NCBI GenBank assembly: GCA_037976565.1
Contig: CP137679.1
Span: 11,538,651 to 11,602,650 of the forward strand
Direction: 5' to 3'
DNA from: Mesocentrotus franciscanus
Taxonomy: Eukaryota; Echinodermata; Echinoidea; Camarodonta; Strongylocentrotidae
Length of the DNA: 64,000 nt
The notes below the pieces were generated by a model. The model did not search any database and was not told where the DNA came from. It was given only the letters and a program-made list of their open reading frames with translations. The translations under genes and the position numbers were made by a program. Below, one piece after another: positions 35,286-45,424 of the stretch. Every line of letters begins with the position of its first letter. The stretch's first letter is position 1.

Positions 35286-35328
35286 AATGATGATGATGAT
35301 GAAGAAGATGATGATGATGATGATGATA
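35286..35328 (+). repeat. (GAT)n microsatellite
   Basis: A GAT/GAA triplet run 30 bp upstream of the exon 7 acceptor of the SRCR gene. Confidence 0.85.
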
Positions 35329-35559
35329 CTCCTACTGCCAGCGCGAGCAAAGCACACTAAGCGGTCACGCTTCGACATCTCTGTGAGGGTCTTTCGCACC
35401 GTCCAAGCTCACTCCGCGAACTTACAAGCAGTCGAGTATAACACATAACCATATGAAGAAATTAATGGCGTACTAACACGATTCGTAAAATGTGACCAAC
35501 TTATTAAAAAAACGGCGCGGTCAAATTCAAAATGCTGCAATCAATCATCGTTTAGAGGT

Positions 35560-35830
35560 GTTGTGGCGTAGTGGATAAGTCGTCGGACTGTGGATCACAG
35601 GGTCCGCGGTTCGAATCCCGCCGCGGCATCAATGTCCTTTGGCAAGAGATTAATCTACACTTGCCACTACCACCCAGGTGTTAAATGGGTACCGGTAGGA
35701 AGGAATTCCTTGAATGCTGTGAGCGCCGAAATCGGCAGCCTAGCATAGCCGGGTAATGTTGGAGCGCCTTGAGCACCTTGCAAGGCTGATACGTGCGCTA
35801 TATAAGAATCCAATATTATTATTATTCACA
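35560..35830 (+). repeat. tRNA-derived SINE, best-preserved copy
   Basis: A box 'tggcgtagtggataag', B box GGTTCGAATCCC about 50 bp later, then body 'ggcaagagattaatctac', 'ttaaatgggtacc', 'gagcaccttgcaag', and an ATT tail. It can serve as the reference for the other SINE copies. The tRNA-like part is a SINE head, not a tRNA gene. Confidence 0.8.
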
Positions 35831-35958
35831 CATATATCATTTTTTTATATTTATCATCCTCTCTGACCTAATAGAGGACAACCTGATAGTACTTGCGATT
35901 CCGCATTGGACAAATTGGAATCAGTGTAAATATGTAAACACTTACAAGAAGTTGGTGT

Positions 35959-36550
35959 TTAAAGGGCAATCCAACCCTTGTGATAAATTGATTTGTATAA
36001 AAGCAGAAACTTGAATAACAGAAACAGAATGGCAAAAGTTTGAAATGAATCGGACCAATAGTAAGGAAGTTATGAATGTTTGAAATATGAGATCACTAAG
36101 TCTATGCGAATCTCAAATTGGTAGTTTGGTCAGTGGATTGTGACGTAGGACGTGGATAACTCTCCCATTTGCCGTGTACAAAAATATCACTAATATCTTT
36201 TTTTCTCGTAAGTTCCTTCTCCCTTGGGGTGCTACTCAAAATATATCATAGATAGCATATTATTATAGGTCTTCTAAAAGAATAGACCCTCCTGAGTCTG
36301 AATTTTTTTAAATTAAATTTTAGACATTTTATAATGTTGGAACAGATGGGAAAGTAGTCCAGCACTACACCACATCGACATTACCGATTCAGCCAATTTG
36401 AAGTGCCCATACGTATAGTGATTACAATTTTCAACAATCCATAACTTTCTGATATTTAGTCAGATTTAATTGATACTTTCATCAGTTTGCTTCTCTGATT
36501 GTTCTGCTTTTTTCAGAGCAGTTGTCTATTTGGGTTGGATTTCCCTTTAA
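35959..36550. mobile_element. TTAA-flanked MITE E1, 592 bp
   Basis: The left end TTAAAGGGCAATCCAACCC and right end GGGTTGGATTTCCCTTTAA form terminal inverted repeats inside TTAA sites. TTAA targets are typical of piggyBac and Kolobok elements. No ORF. Its right TTAA is the left TTAA of the next element. Confidence 0.7.
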
Positions 36551-37311
36551 AGTACAAGTCCACTCCAAAAATAACTTACTTTCTATAGAAGCAGAAAAAT
36601 CAGACAAACCAATAAATAAAAAATGAGCAAGATCGAATAATAAGAAAGTTATGAATATTTGAAAATGTAAAACTATGGAATAATGGAAATCACTATACAA
36701 ATTGCCAATTTGGTTATCAGTTTGTGACGTCATGTCCTCACTAGTTATCAATTGCTTTATATAGCTTAATCCCATTAATTTCCTTTTATCCCCAAAACTT
36801 GATTTCCCATGCCTTTGCCCAGGTTATATGATTTGTATCATATTGCGTGCATGACATTTCACAAAATCTTTTATGAACTTTGAAGAATTGATACTATTTT
36901 CTGAATATTGTATATTCATAATTATTGATTTTTATATAAATAGTTTATCAAAATTCACATTTTTCATGATTTAACTGGAAAAAATTACTCTATATTAGTG
37001 CATCCACACAAAAACATATTACTATCAATCTAACTTGGATGCTGGTGTGAAGAAATAAGATTCTTAGGGGAAAATAGAAATTTATATTATCAATATAAAG
37101 AAAATAATTAGTGGATAGTGAGGACATGACGTCACAGACTCATGAGTGAGTTGCCAATTTGTCTAGTGATTTTCAAAGTTTTTCATGTCATTAAAAATTC
37201 ATAACTTTCTTATTAGTTATCCGATTTTGCTCAAACTTTTTTTGATTGGTTTGTCCGATTATTCCGCTTCTATTGAAAGTAAGTTATTTTTGGAGTGGAC
37301 TTGCCCTTTAA
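36547..37311. mobile_element. TTAA-flanked MITE E2, 765 bp, long inverted repeats
   Basis: Inverted arms of about 200 bp (36547-36750 and 37100-37311) carry 'agtccactccaaaaataact' and its complement, 'gacaaaccaat' and the palindromic 'gtgacgtcatgtcctcac'. TTAA is present at both ends, the left one shared with E1. The interior is AT-rich without an ORF. Confidence 0.75.
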
Positions 37312-37365
37312 GTTTATAAAAGCTATACTGTAACTGGAACTGAGGGACAGGACGGAACCAATGGT

Positions 37366-37659
37366 CCAGGGGGGTGTTTCACAAAGACTAAGATCGACTT
37401 TAAGTTGGACTTAAGTATAACAGGCCGTTCATGCCATTGGTTGCTATCCCAATTGGTCTCTAAATTATAATCTTTAGATAATATTTTTTCCTTCAATAAT
37501 GAATTATCAAAAAATGTAAGTTTTGTAGATTTTACCATGATTTGTACATCCCTTGAGAGACCAATGCCAGTAAATAATGATAGCAAACAATGGCATGAAC
37601 CGCCTGTTATACTTAAGTCCAACTTAAAGTCGATCTTAGTATTTGTGAAACACCCCCAG
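37366..37659. mobile_element. Palindromic MITE, 294 bp
   Basis: Arms of about 70-80 bp, starting GGGGTGTTTCACAAA, are inverted copies of each other. As a result the same peptide can be read from both strands (37323-37622 and 37537-37833), which shows these frames are not genes. Confidence 0.78.
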
Positions 37660-38141
37660 GTCTATCCAGGAACATGGGCTGACGTCAGACAATTTAGTCG
37701 TTGCCAGGATACTCAAGAAGCAAGAGATACCCACATTAAAGACATAGCTAAGGATTTACATTTACCATTGAATTGTACCAATCTTGGGTTTAAGATTCAT
37801 ATGTTTGTAATTCATTTATATGTTCTTTTCTAACACTCATCTGTGTGAGTTGGTCTTCCGCTTGCAATGTTAACAAAGTCTTAGTGGCAGTATTTATCCT
37901 TTTCACTGACTTCACCACCCAAGTAGAAAGTTCACCATAGGCATCGGATGCAAAGGTTAAAGAGTTGTTTGAAAATGGGTTGGGAATACTTCATCATGTT
38001 CATGGGTTATGTGTTATACGCGACCGATCGGGAGTTCACAGGGTGACCTTGGAAGTCGTGCCAAAGGGCCTCACAGAGACGCAGAAGGGTGACCACTCAG
38101 TGTGCTTTGCCCACTTCTACTACTACTACTACTACTACTAA

Positions 38142-38301
38142 CAGGGGCGGATCCAGCCGGCGGCAAGGGAGGGGGCCTAAAAAGGGACCCACTTCGTGCG
38201 AAAATTTGAAAATCGTGCCGGTCGATTTTCCGCTCAGTGGGGGTGTGCAAAAAAAAATTTTGGCACCCGAAAATCCGCCCCCCCCCCTGGATCCGCCACT
38301 G
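38142..38301. mobile_element. hAT-type MITE, 160 bp, inserted in an (ACT)n microsatellite
   Basis: Same ends as the 31439 element (CAGGGGCGGATCC .. GGATCCGCCACTG) and the same internal 'cacttcgtgcgaaaatttga' block. ACT triplets continue on both sides (38115-38140 and 38302-38333), so it landed in a microsatellite. It is an internally deleted relative. Confidence 0.78.
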
Positions 38302-38333
<32 letters not shown>

Positions 38334-38399
38334 AACAACTAAAACTTTGTTTCCCCAGAGAAGCCTTATCAGCATCATTGCCGCGCTTCCTTAGGGTCC

Positions 38400-38535
38400 T
38401 GTAATTATTACCCCAACATTTTGTTCGGAACCCATTTGCACCGGAGTGGAGAGTGGCATGTCTTGTCAAAAATACATTAGTGCCGGGCTGGGATTCGAAC
38501 CCTCAACCCTTCGATTGAGAATCAAGTGAATGAGA
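38400..38535 (-). repeat. tRNA-derived SINE, reverse orientation
   Basis: B box complement 'gggattcgaaccctcaac', preceded by 'acccatttgcaccggagtgg' and 'attagtgccggg'. Confidence 0.65.
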
Positions 38536-38777
38536 CAAAATTGAGAAGAAAAAAATCCCGGAAAATCATGTCACTTTCAGGAACATTTGTAAATTCACTG
38601 GCAACTGCGCCCTCCCCCATCAGTACGCCAATGTTCAGGGGCTCATGTCTTCTCACCCCTATAATAAACAACACATACGCTTTCCCATCCTCTCATATAT
38701 ATATATATATATACATACATATACGTACGAACACATGGTGCATTTAATTCTAATCTGTCTTTGAATATGATCCTTAC

Positions 38778-38830
38778 CTCTTCTTCTTTTTTTTCATATA
38801 ACTCCAAATCCTCCACTTTGCGTCTATCAC
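38778..38830 (-). CDS. SRCR gene, exon 6 (charged linker)
   Basis: Acceptor TTATCAG (AG at 38832-38831), 53 nt, donor GTAAGG (GT at 38777-38776). Entered in phase 1 it reads GDRRKVEDLELYEKKEEE and exits in phase 0, matching exon 7. The peptide is highly charged and helical. It changes phase from 1 to 0, as needed between the SRCR exons and the last exon. Confidence 0.6.
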
Positions 38831-39339
38831 CTGATAACAAAGTTACGGAAAAGGGAGATTTAAAAAAAAATCAATTCATTCTTGTTGCATTATTTGTATT
38901 TAAAAAAAGATACTATTATTTCATTCAATATGCATAACGCCGGCGTCTGAATGAGAACTACTTTCCGTCAATAGTAATTGGATGATCATTTCTTTTTTAA
39001 CTTTAGCCTTTTTTTTTTCATCAATGAATTCTACATGCCCTATAGCAATAATTGTTCTTATACATATATTTATTAAATGTCTAACCAGGCAATCTCAGCT
39101 CTGGTGACAATAAAAATACTGCTAGAATTGAATTTAAAATCACATTAGCATTTAAACAAATAAATTTTTTTTAAATATGAAAAAAGAACAACATATTATT
39201 GAAAAGTTGCAAAAACAAACAATACGAAAGTTTCGCCTGGGAATGATCATTGAATTTTCATTTATTGATTTATACGACTTGCGGGTCCCCCCGTCTTTTA
39301 GCTTATAACATGAGCGTATTTAACTTTTCATGATATTTC

Positions 39340-39363
39340 CAGAACTTGCATCACTAGAACGCC
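39340..39363 (-). pseudogene. Decayed third copy of the SRCR linker exon
   Basis: The acceptor context TTCCATAG and the reading GRSSDASS match the linker exon at 42051-42083. The donor has been lost: where that exon continues into CCAG and GTGAG, this copy runs on as GGAAATATC. Flanking intron sequence is also homologous (39245-39730 against 41885-42640), so this is a duplicated cassette that has lost its donor. Confidence 0.55.
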
Positions 39364-39749
39364 CTATGGAACGTGAAAATAATTTTAAATAATCAAAAAT
39401 ATATTAAAAAATTGCTTTATCGTTGACTTTGATTTCGCATGATATTAACAGTTAAGCAAGTCAGTGTGTTCCCTTTAATGTATGTTCCCTTTTAAATACT
39501 GAGTGAATAATGAAAATAAATTTCTTTTTGTTCATTATTTATTTATCTATTTCTTGCACACACATCTATCCTGTGGGATGAATTAATGTGAGCAAAACAA
39601 TTTTCCATATTGGGAATGCACAATGGACCAATACAAAAGTGAAGGGATGCATAAATATAATTTGTAGGTTCATGGCGGCTAAAAAGGATCATCATCACCC
39701 AAGCTTTATACCAACTGCCCCAAGACGTTCAAAGCTTTCAGGAAATAAT

Positions 39750-39896
39750 TTCCCACAAGGTACCCATTTACTACACCTGGGTGGAAGGTGGCAAATTTAG
39801 ATTAATGTCAGGCCAAAAGACACTAGCGCCGCTAGAGGTCTCAAACCGCGAACCATGCGATCCACGATTAGGGAAGATATCCTCTAGACCGTTTAG
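39750..39896 (-). repeat. tRNA-derived SINE, reverse orientation
   Basis: 'tacccatttactacacctgg', 'gtcaggccaaaagac' and a B-box complement near 'ctcaaaccgcgaacc'. The same SINE, in the duplicated unit at 43017-43465, is interrupted by MITEs. Confidence 0.65.
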
Positions 39897-40405
39897 ATAT
39901 ATATATATATATATATATGTGTGTATATATACCACACTACTCCCATCGTTCATTAGGGGGAGGGGGTTGATTGTACGACCCATGCTCGGCGACAGTTTGT
40001 CCGTGGTCCATATCCTGCACGAACCGAATTTCTAATTTCGAATCAGGACCAAACAACAAAAGTTAACCCTATCAGTATAAACGTATCCATAAAACCCTTT
40101 CGAAAACTCTTACTCTAATCCTATATCTAGCTGGTCGTGGCTCTAGAAGATGACATTTGGTTTATTTTTTGGACGGTGTGAGGCCTTGGGGGCCAAAGGG
40201 TACTTACATTGATTGTCTGCACGTCTGTTGCTTGAATTCATTATAATCGATTTGTTTTGAAGTGGGCGAGGTTGAATGCTTGTAAATATTTATTTTTATT
40301 TGTTTTGGAGGCGGGGGATTTGAGCCCCTTTAACCCCAAGCACGGAGTAATAATTATCTGAGCAGGAGATAAGTCAGAGTTTGTTCGGAGATTTAGGTTA
40401 TTTAC

Positions 40406-40726
40406 CCTGAGCAACGTGACATATCACTCCAGCATCCTCAAAGTGACTGCAATCGGAACTCCTGAATGCGTTCTTCGGACAGTCCATGATTGAAGTTTCG
40501 TCGCCTACACACTCCACATTGCCCAGAAGGATCGGTCCTGAGCCTAGGCCGAAAGTCCTGGCCCGTGTCGTGAAGTCAGACGCTCCAGGGAAGCCCAACT
40601 GCATGCACACTACATCAGCGTCTGTCTGCCCCCAAAGATTGTCGCATACTGTTCCCCATTGCCCATTGGCATAGACCTCGACTCGACCTTGATAGGCGGA
40701 GCTACCTGATCCGGCAAGTCGTACCA
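40406..40726 (-). CDS. SRCR gene, exon 5 (second SRCR domain)
   Basis: A 321 nt exon bounded by acceptor CCCTTTCAG and donor GTAAAT, phase 1 at both ends. It encodes VRLAGSGSSAYQGRVEVY, GQWGTVCDNLW, ADVVCMQLGFPGA, GSGPILLGNVEC, MDCPKN and CSHFEDAGVICH, a complete scavenger receptor cysteine-rich domain. Six cysteines are present; the first and fourth of the eight-Cys pattern are missing, as in group A, though group A domains are classically split over two exons. SRCR domains bind microbial or host ligands outside the cell; the ligand here is unknown. Confidence 0.88.
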
Positions 40727-40819
40727 CTGAAAGGGATATTTGTATTGAATAAATTATACGACATGAACTAATTCTGCAATGGTCATTAAAAACGGTTAAT
40801 GATTGTGCTTAATAATAAT

Positions 40820-41015
40820 GCCCGGTAGCACGACGTAACGCCTCGTATCACTGCGACGTATCGCCACATAACACCACGTAAAACCGGTATCGCCACGTAA
40901 CGTCACGTAAGGCCATGTAACGCAATGTTCACCACGTAACAATGATTACCACGTAACGTAACACCACGTAACACCAATTTCTTTCAACGTATTGTCACGT
41001 ACTGGAACGTACTGG
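40820..41015. repeat. Degenerate CACGTAAC array in an SRCR intron
   Basis: About a dozen CACGTAAC-like units at irregular 8-20 bp spacing, just upstream (in gene direction) of exon 5. CACGTA-type cores resemble bZIP/bHLH sites, but a decayed satellite is as likely. Confidence 0.55.
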
Positions 41016-41131
41016 TATTTATACTTTATAAGCTGGATAGCATAACCACCGCGGTATTTTTTACGACGTATAAATAAATGACAATTGCGTGCGACAAATG
41101 TCCCACGAGCACTCACAGTACTCTGTTACAA

Positions 41132-41296
41132 TAGGGACTTTTAGATTTGCACGTCGACGTAGTGGACTGCAACATGTGTCATTCTTTCAAGGCACTGGCC
41201 CGTGCCTGGCAGTGCCTTAAAAGGACGTCACATTACCTTAAAAGGATGTCACCGTGGCAGTCCACGTTCTCGTCGTGTAAAATCTAAAAGTCCCTA
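41132..41296. mobile_element. MITE family A, copy 1
   Basis: About 165 bp, flanked by TA, with ends GGGACTTTTAGATTT and AAATCTAAAAGTCCC. The interior has the palindromic 'ggcactg..cagtgcc' and 'aaaaggacgtcac' blocks. It lies in intron 4 of the SRCR gene. Confidence 0.8.
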
Positions 41297-41699
41297 ATAT
41301 ATAATCAGAGTAAGTCTCCATTTTGTGCGCCTTGATCATTTCATTTTTAAGTGGATTTGGCGCCTTATAAATATCGTAAGTTTACAAAAATTAAACGAAA
41401 CCGCCGTGGATTACCGCCTTATATCTGAACGAGGTTTTGTGGCTATGTTTTATGTGGAAATGTTACTACACCGTTAACATCTTGAAAATCAACAACTTCT
41501 AACCCCCCTTTCATTTTCAATGTATACTTTTTCTTAAACAGGAGAAAGCATGTACTGCATTGGTCAAACACGAGCGACAACAGTGGTTCAGCTACATGGG
41601 GTACGTCCCGCCCCCTTCCCCGTCATCAAGGGATGAACAAAATCGGATAAGAAAAGAGTGAAAGTGAAAGGGAAAGGATGAAGGGGAAAAGATGAGAAA

Positions 41700-41765
41700 C
41701 TGAATGTTAGTACTTGTGCCCCCCCCCCCGCCGCCCTGCCAGAAAACCCTGGATTCGCCGCTGAT
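41700..41765. mobile_element. Truncated hAT-like MITE end
   Basis: A C-run followed by 'aaaccctggattcgccgctg', close to the CAGYGGCGGATCCAG ends of the elements at 31439 and 61628. The other end was not found. Confidence 0.4.
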
Positions 41766-42050
41766 ATATATCAGTTGAACACTTCACGTAAAGTTCATTC
41801 ATTCTGATTGTCAGAAGAGGAGAAGAAAGACCCATTTTATGCAACCCCTCCTCGTTATTTCCACTGAGAATGTATGGACGGAGAAGGATTATTGAATTGT
41901 CATTCATTGATGTATAGGACTTACAGGTCCCCCAAAGAAAAAGGCTATTAACATCACACTACATTACATTTCTTTCTTTATCTTTCAGCTTATAACATGA
42001 GCGTATTTAATTTGTCATAATATCAAGTAGGTTACATAAAATATTCTCAC

Positions 42051-42083
42051 CTGGTCCAGAACTTGCACCACTAGAAGAACCCC
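42051..42083 (-). CDS. SRCR gene, exon 4 (33 nt Ser/Gly linker)
   Basis: Acceptor ATTCCACAG, 33 nt, donor GTGAGAA. Read in phase 1-1 it gives GSSSGASSGP, a flexible Ser/Gly linker between the SRCR domains. It is symmetric and can be skipped or repeated without a frameshift. It shares both splice contexts with the 12 nt exon at 44502-44513. Confidence 0.6.
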
Positions 42084-42264
42084 CTGTGGAATGTGGGAAA
42101 AAAAGTTAACTTTATCGGTGATTATGACTTCGCAAAATATTTACAGTTAAGCAAGTCAGTGTGTTGCCTTAATAATGTTTGAATACTCATTGAATAATGA
42201 AACATAAAATTCTGTTTACCAAGGGAATCCTTTATCATCATAACTCTTTACTTTCTGATAGCCC

Positions 42265-42420
42265 TGAAATTACTACCCCAGTAATTGCCAGGTACCAATT
42301 TACACCTGGCTGAAGATGAGTGTCTTGCCAGAGGGCGTTAGTGCCGGATTGGGTTTCGAACCCTCAACCCCAGGATTAAGAGTAAAGTGATTGAACCACT
42401 ATACCATGGAACCACGGAAA
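42265..42420 (-). repeat. tRNA-derived SINE, reverse orientation
   Basis: Contains 'caggtaccaatttacacctgg', 'gttagtgccgg' and the B-box complement 'ggtttcgaaccctcaacc'. A fragment matching its end recurs at 43562-43640. Confidence 0.68.
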
Positions 42421-42654
42421 CCGAAACAAGTTCTTTCCATAATGCCTCTAGTATATGCAATACATGAAATTTCTACCTAAATGCATATTGCCCACACATC
42501 CATCATGAGGGATGAATTAATGTGAGCAAAACAATTTTCTATGTTTGAATGCACAATAGACCAATTAAAAAAATGAATGAACGCAGTATTGTTATCACCC
42601 TAGCTTTATACCAACTGCCCTAAGGCGTTCAAAGCATTCAGGGATATACGGTAC

Positions 42655-43013
42655 GCGTCTTATTTTTTCGTACCACAGCGAGCCCAGATTAAGCTCCCGA
42701 AGGAAACCTGCGCATGCACACTCGCGAAGGAAACTTGAGCACGCGCACAAGGTAACCGGTAGGGTTGTTCATAGGGTTATACAAATTATGCAAACCCACT
42801 ATCCACAATCGGTGAGGACAGCGTAATAGAACGTAGGAGTTGAGGGTTCGAATCCCAGTATTTATTCAGCTATGTGCCTCTATAAATAGTGAGGCAAAGC
42901 AATAAAAATTCAAAGTTGTTTGTGACCTCTTTGCAAGCTTCCGTAGCTTGTTATGTATAGAAATGAGTTCATACTGGAATCTAGGCTCACTGTGGTACGA
43001 AAAAATAAGACGC
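42655..43013. mobile_element. TIR element of about 359 bp inserted in a SINE
   Basis: Inverted ends of about 36 bp: 'gcgtcttattttttcgtac' at the left and its complement at the right, with GGTAC beside both ends as a possible target duplication. Inside, 'gggttcgaatcccag' is a B-box-like motif. The paralogous SINE at 39750 lacks this insert. Confidence 0.65.
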
Positions 43014-43465
43014 GGTCGGTACACCCATTTGGCAAATTAAGATTAGTGTCAGGCCAAAAGACATTGGGGACTTTAAGATTAGGGACTTTTAGATTTACAC
43101 GACGAGAGCGTGGACTGCCGCGTGTGAATTGTGTTAAGGCACTGGGCCGTGCCCGGCAGTGCCTTAAAAGGACATCACAGTGCATTATAAGGACGTCACA
43201 CGTTGCAGTCCACTATGTCGACGTGCAAATCTAAGAGTCCCTATTTACACGACGAGAGCGTGGACTGCCGCGTGTGAATTGTGTTAAGGCACTGGGCCGT
43301 GCCCGGCAGTGCCTTAAAAGGACATCGCAGTGCCGTATAAGGACGTCACACGTTGCAGTCCACTATGTCGACGTGCAAATCTAAAAGTCCCTATTAGCGC
43401 CGCGAGAGGACTCGAACCACGAACCATGCGATCCACGATTCGGTGAGATATCCTCTAGACCAGTG
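43014..43465 (-). repeat. tRNA-derived SINE interrupted by MITE family A
   Basis: The left part ('acacccatttggcaaatt', 'gtcaggccaaaagaca') and right part ('ttagcgccgcgagagg', 'cgaaccatgcgatccac') are continuous in the paralogue at 39750-39896. Here they are separated by the tandem MITEs at 43068-43393. Confidence 0.7.
43068..43393. mobile_element. MITE family A, copies 2 and 3 in tandem
   Basis: Two nearly identical copies in direct orientation with a 150 bp period: 43080-43243 and about 43241-43393. They differ by only a few bases, so the duplication is recent. The second lacks the first 15 bp of the 5' end. A further partial end (GGGGACTTTAAGAT) precedes the first copy. Confidence 0.75.
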
Positions 43466-44501
43466 CCATTTAAAGTCCTGACCGGGAGGCTCTGTTAAAA
43501 AAACTAACCCTTGAAGAACCGGAGCAGAAATCAACCGACCCCTATCTGTGAATACCACATCTATATCATTTCAAACCCTCAACCCCAGGATTAAGAGAAA
43601 AGTGAATGAACCACTAAAGCATGAAACCACGGAAAAGTTTGTTTAAAAAAACATCGTCTTCCACAATGAACATTACCCCATAAATTATGTACTGCACACA
43701 ACGCAACATTTATTTTCACCTCCGGAAATGTGAAGATGTTTTTTAGTCATCATTCAAAAAATATATGAGATATAGATATGAAACTTCATGGACTTATTCG
43801 TTATGATGTACCCTATCAAAATGACAAGGTTCAGAATGTTTCGTCATTCCATGGCCGAGATTTCAAGGGTGCGCCCCGGCGCCGCCTTCGGCTGAGAGAG
43901 TACCAAAATAAACCGGCCTTTTTAGGGTTAAACTGTAACAATTCCCCTTAAATCAGATTTAGACCTAAACATTAAAAAAACGTCATTTTCTTCAATATTA
44001 CTCTAAATGATTAGATGATTAGAAAGAATCAGATGTACACACATGTATAGATTTCATGTTTGTCATCAATCGTACAATCTATGTATTGAAAATGTATTGA
44101 ATCACGTCAAGATGAAAAACAAAATTACTGTATTTCTAAAAATGATTTGTATTGTTTTGGAATCAATAAAAAAAATATATTGAAAAGTAGATGTTCATGT
44201 TCATGCAACATAACTATTTTTTGCATGATCAACTATCTACATGCTTTTACCTGTTACTTATTTATCTATTTATCTTTTTATTCATTCACATTTTTTAGTA
44301 ATAATAATCAACTCGAATATTTTCTTACTTAAAAATAAGATAAGTTATAGGACTAGTTTCCACTTTGTCTGTTATGTAAAAACATGATAATCTCAACAAA
44401 GAGGCGTAACCAGAACTCCAACTGTATATTTAAAATGTACTTATAACCTTTAACCAAATATCAGAAGACGACAGAAGTGAACAAATGAAAATTGTTCTCA
44501 C

Positions 44502-44513
44502 CTGTGCGAGCAC
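44502..44513 (-). CDS. SRCR gene, exon 3 (12 nt micro-exon)
   Basis: Only 12 nt, GTGCTCGCACAG, between ATTCCACAG and GTGAGAA, the same contexts as exon 4. In phase 1-1 it adds GART before the Ser/Gly linker. The call rests on the conserved flanks and symmetric phase. It may be skipped or non-functional. Confidence 0.42.
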
Positions 44514-44692
44514 CTGTGGAATATGAAGTAAAGGAGAAATAAAAAAAAGAGTTGCATGAAAATGTTATCTGAGTATACTGATATCGCCGTATAAGTACTC
44601 TCGATAATGTTTAAAGTGCATAATACATATAAGACTCAGGGGTATATATTGAACTTTTTGCTTCTGAGACTATAGAATACACATTCATTGCT

Positions 44693-44993
44693 TGTAATGA
44701 TGATGATGATCATGATAATTATGATAAAAGTAATAACAATAACGATAATAATAACAATAGTGAAACTAATAATGATAATAATGATAAAAATGTCATTTAC
44801 CAAGGGTAGCCAAATCAGTATTAATACTTCTCTTCTTGCGAGTCCTGCACTTATCGTTTTAACATTGCCAGGTAAGTACTTTATAAACCTAGGTCGAGAG
44901 TAGCAAATGAGTGCAGAACCAACGAGTATACAGAATCGAACCTGGGACCTCCCGAATGAGAGTTAAGAACATTCACCGATATACCACTGCTCA
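44693..44993 (-). repeat. (GAT)n repeat and reverse SINE
   Basis: A GAT/AAT triplet run (44693-44792) followed by a SINE on the minus strand with 'acattgccaggtaagtac', 'gaatcgaacctgggac' (B-box complement). The arrangement micro-exon, 'ttaccaaggg', SINE is the same as at 42051-42420. Confidence 0.6.
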
Positions 44994-45126
44994 ATAATAT
45001 GTATTTCGGGAAGCAGTGTGATAGAGAGTAGAGTATTCTTAGTACGTTACATTATCTTCTTCTTTTTTTTCTTTTTTTTTTTTTTTGGGGGGCTTCTATG
45101 TCTTTTGTTTTAAGGGCCTAATTTTT

Positions 45127-45424
45127 TTAAGGGGCCGTAGCATGACGAGACTATGTGTCTTTCCCGTGGCCCTCGGGGCCAATCGGGTGTCTACGGACGA
45201 CGCGACCGCAGTATGGCGTGCGTGCAACATACGCGAAACCGAAGCGTGAGGAGAACTTCGGTCTGTTTCGCTCCTTTCGCGAACGCTAGCGCGCGCTGAC
45301 CTAGTTAATCACTGACCTCTACCTCAGTGCAGTTAATCAAGTACATTCGTTTTAATACGTGCAGTTGTCCGAAAGAAGACGTAGATGGTGTCAACCGGTA
45401 TTTCCCATGCTACAGCCCCTTTAA
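45127..45424. mobile_element. TTAA-flanked MITE family C, copy 1
   Basis: 298 bp between TTAA sites. The ends read 'aggggccgtagcatgac' and its near complement 'catgctacagcccct'. Interior 'cgaacgctagcgcg' and 'aacatacgcgaaaccgaag' are shared, reversed, with the copy at 53451-53880. Confidence 0.75.

Noticed and set aside
35575..35640. Possible tRNA gene (A and B boxes, ending CCGCGGCA)
   Set aside because: The boxes belong to the head of a SINE with the shared body and ATT tail; no proper anticodon arm could be folded by eye.
37323..37833. Two frames encoding the same peptide on opposite strands
   Set aside because: They arise from the inverted arms of a palindromic MITE.
38071..38469. 132-codon Ser-rich and 101-codon Thr-rich frames
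   Set aside because: They translate an (ACT)n microsatellite with an inserted MITE.
42960..43234. Matching frames of about 90 codons on both strands
   Set aside because: They span a TIR element end, a SINE and a MITE; no coding signal.
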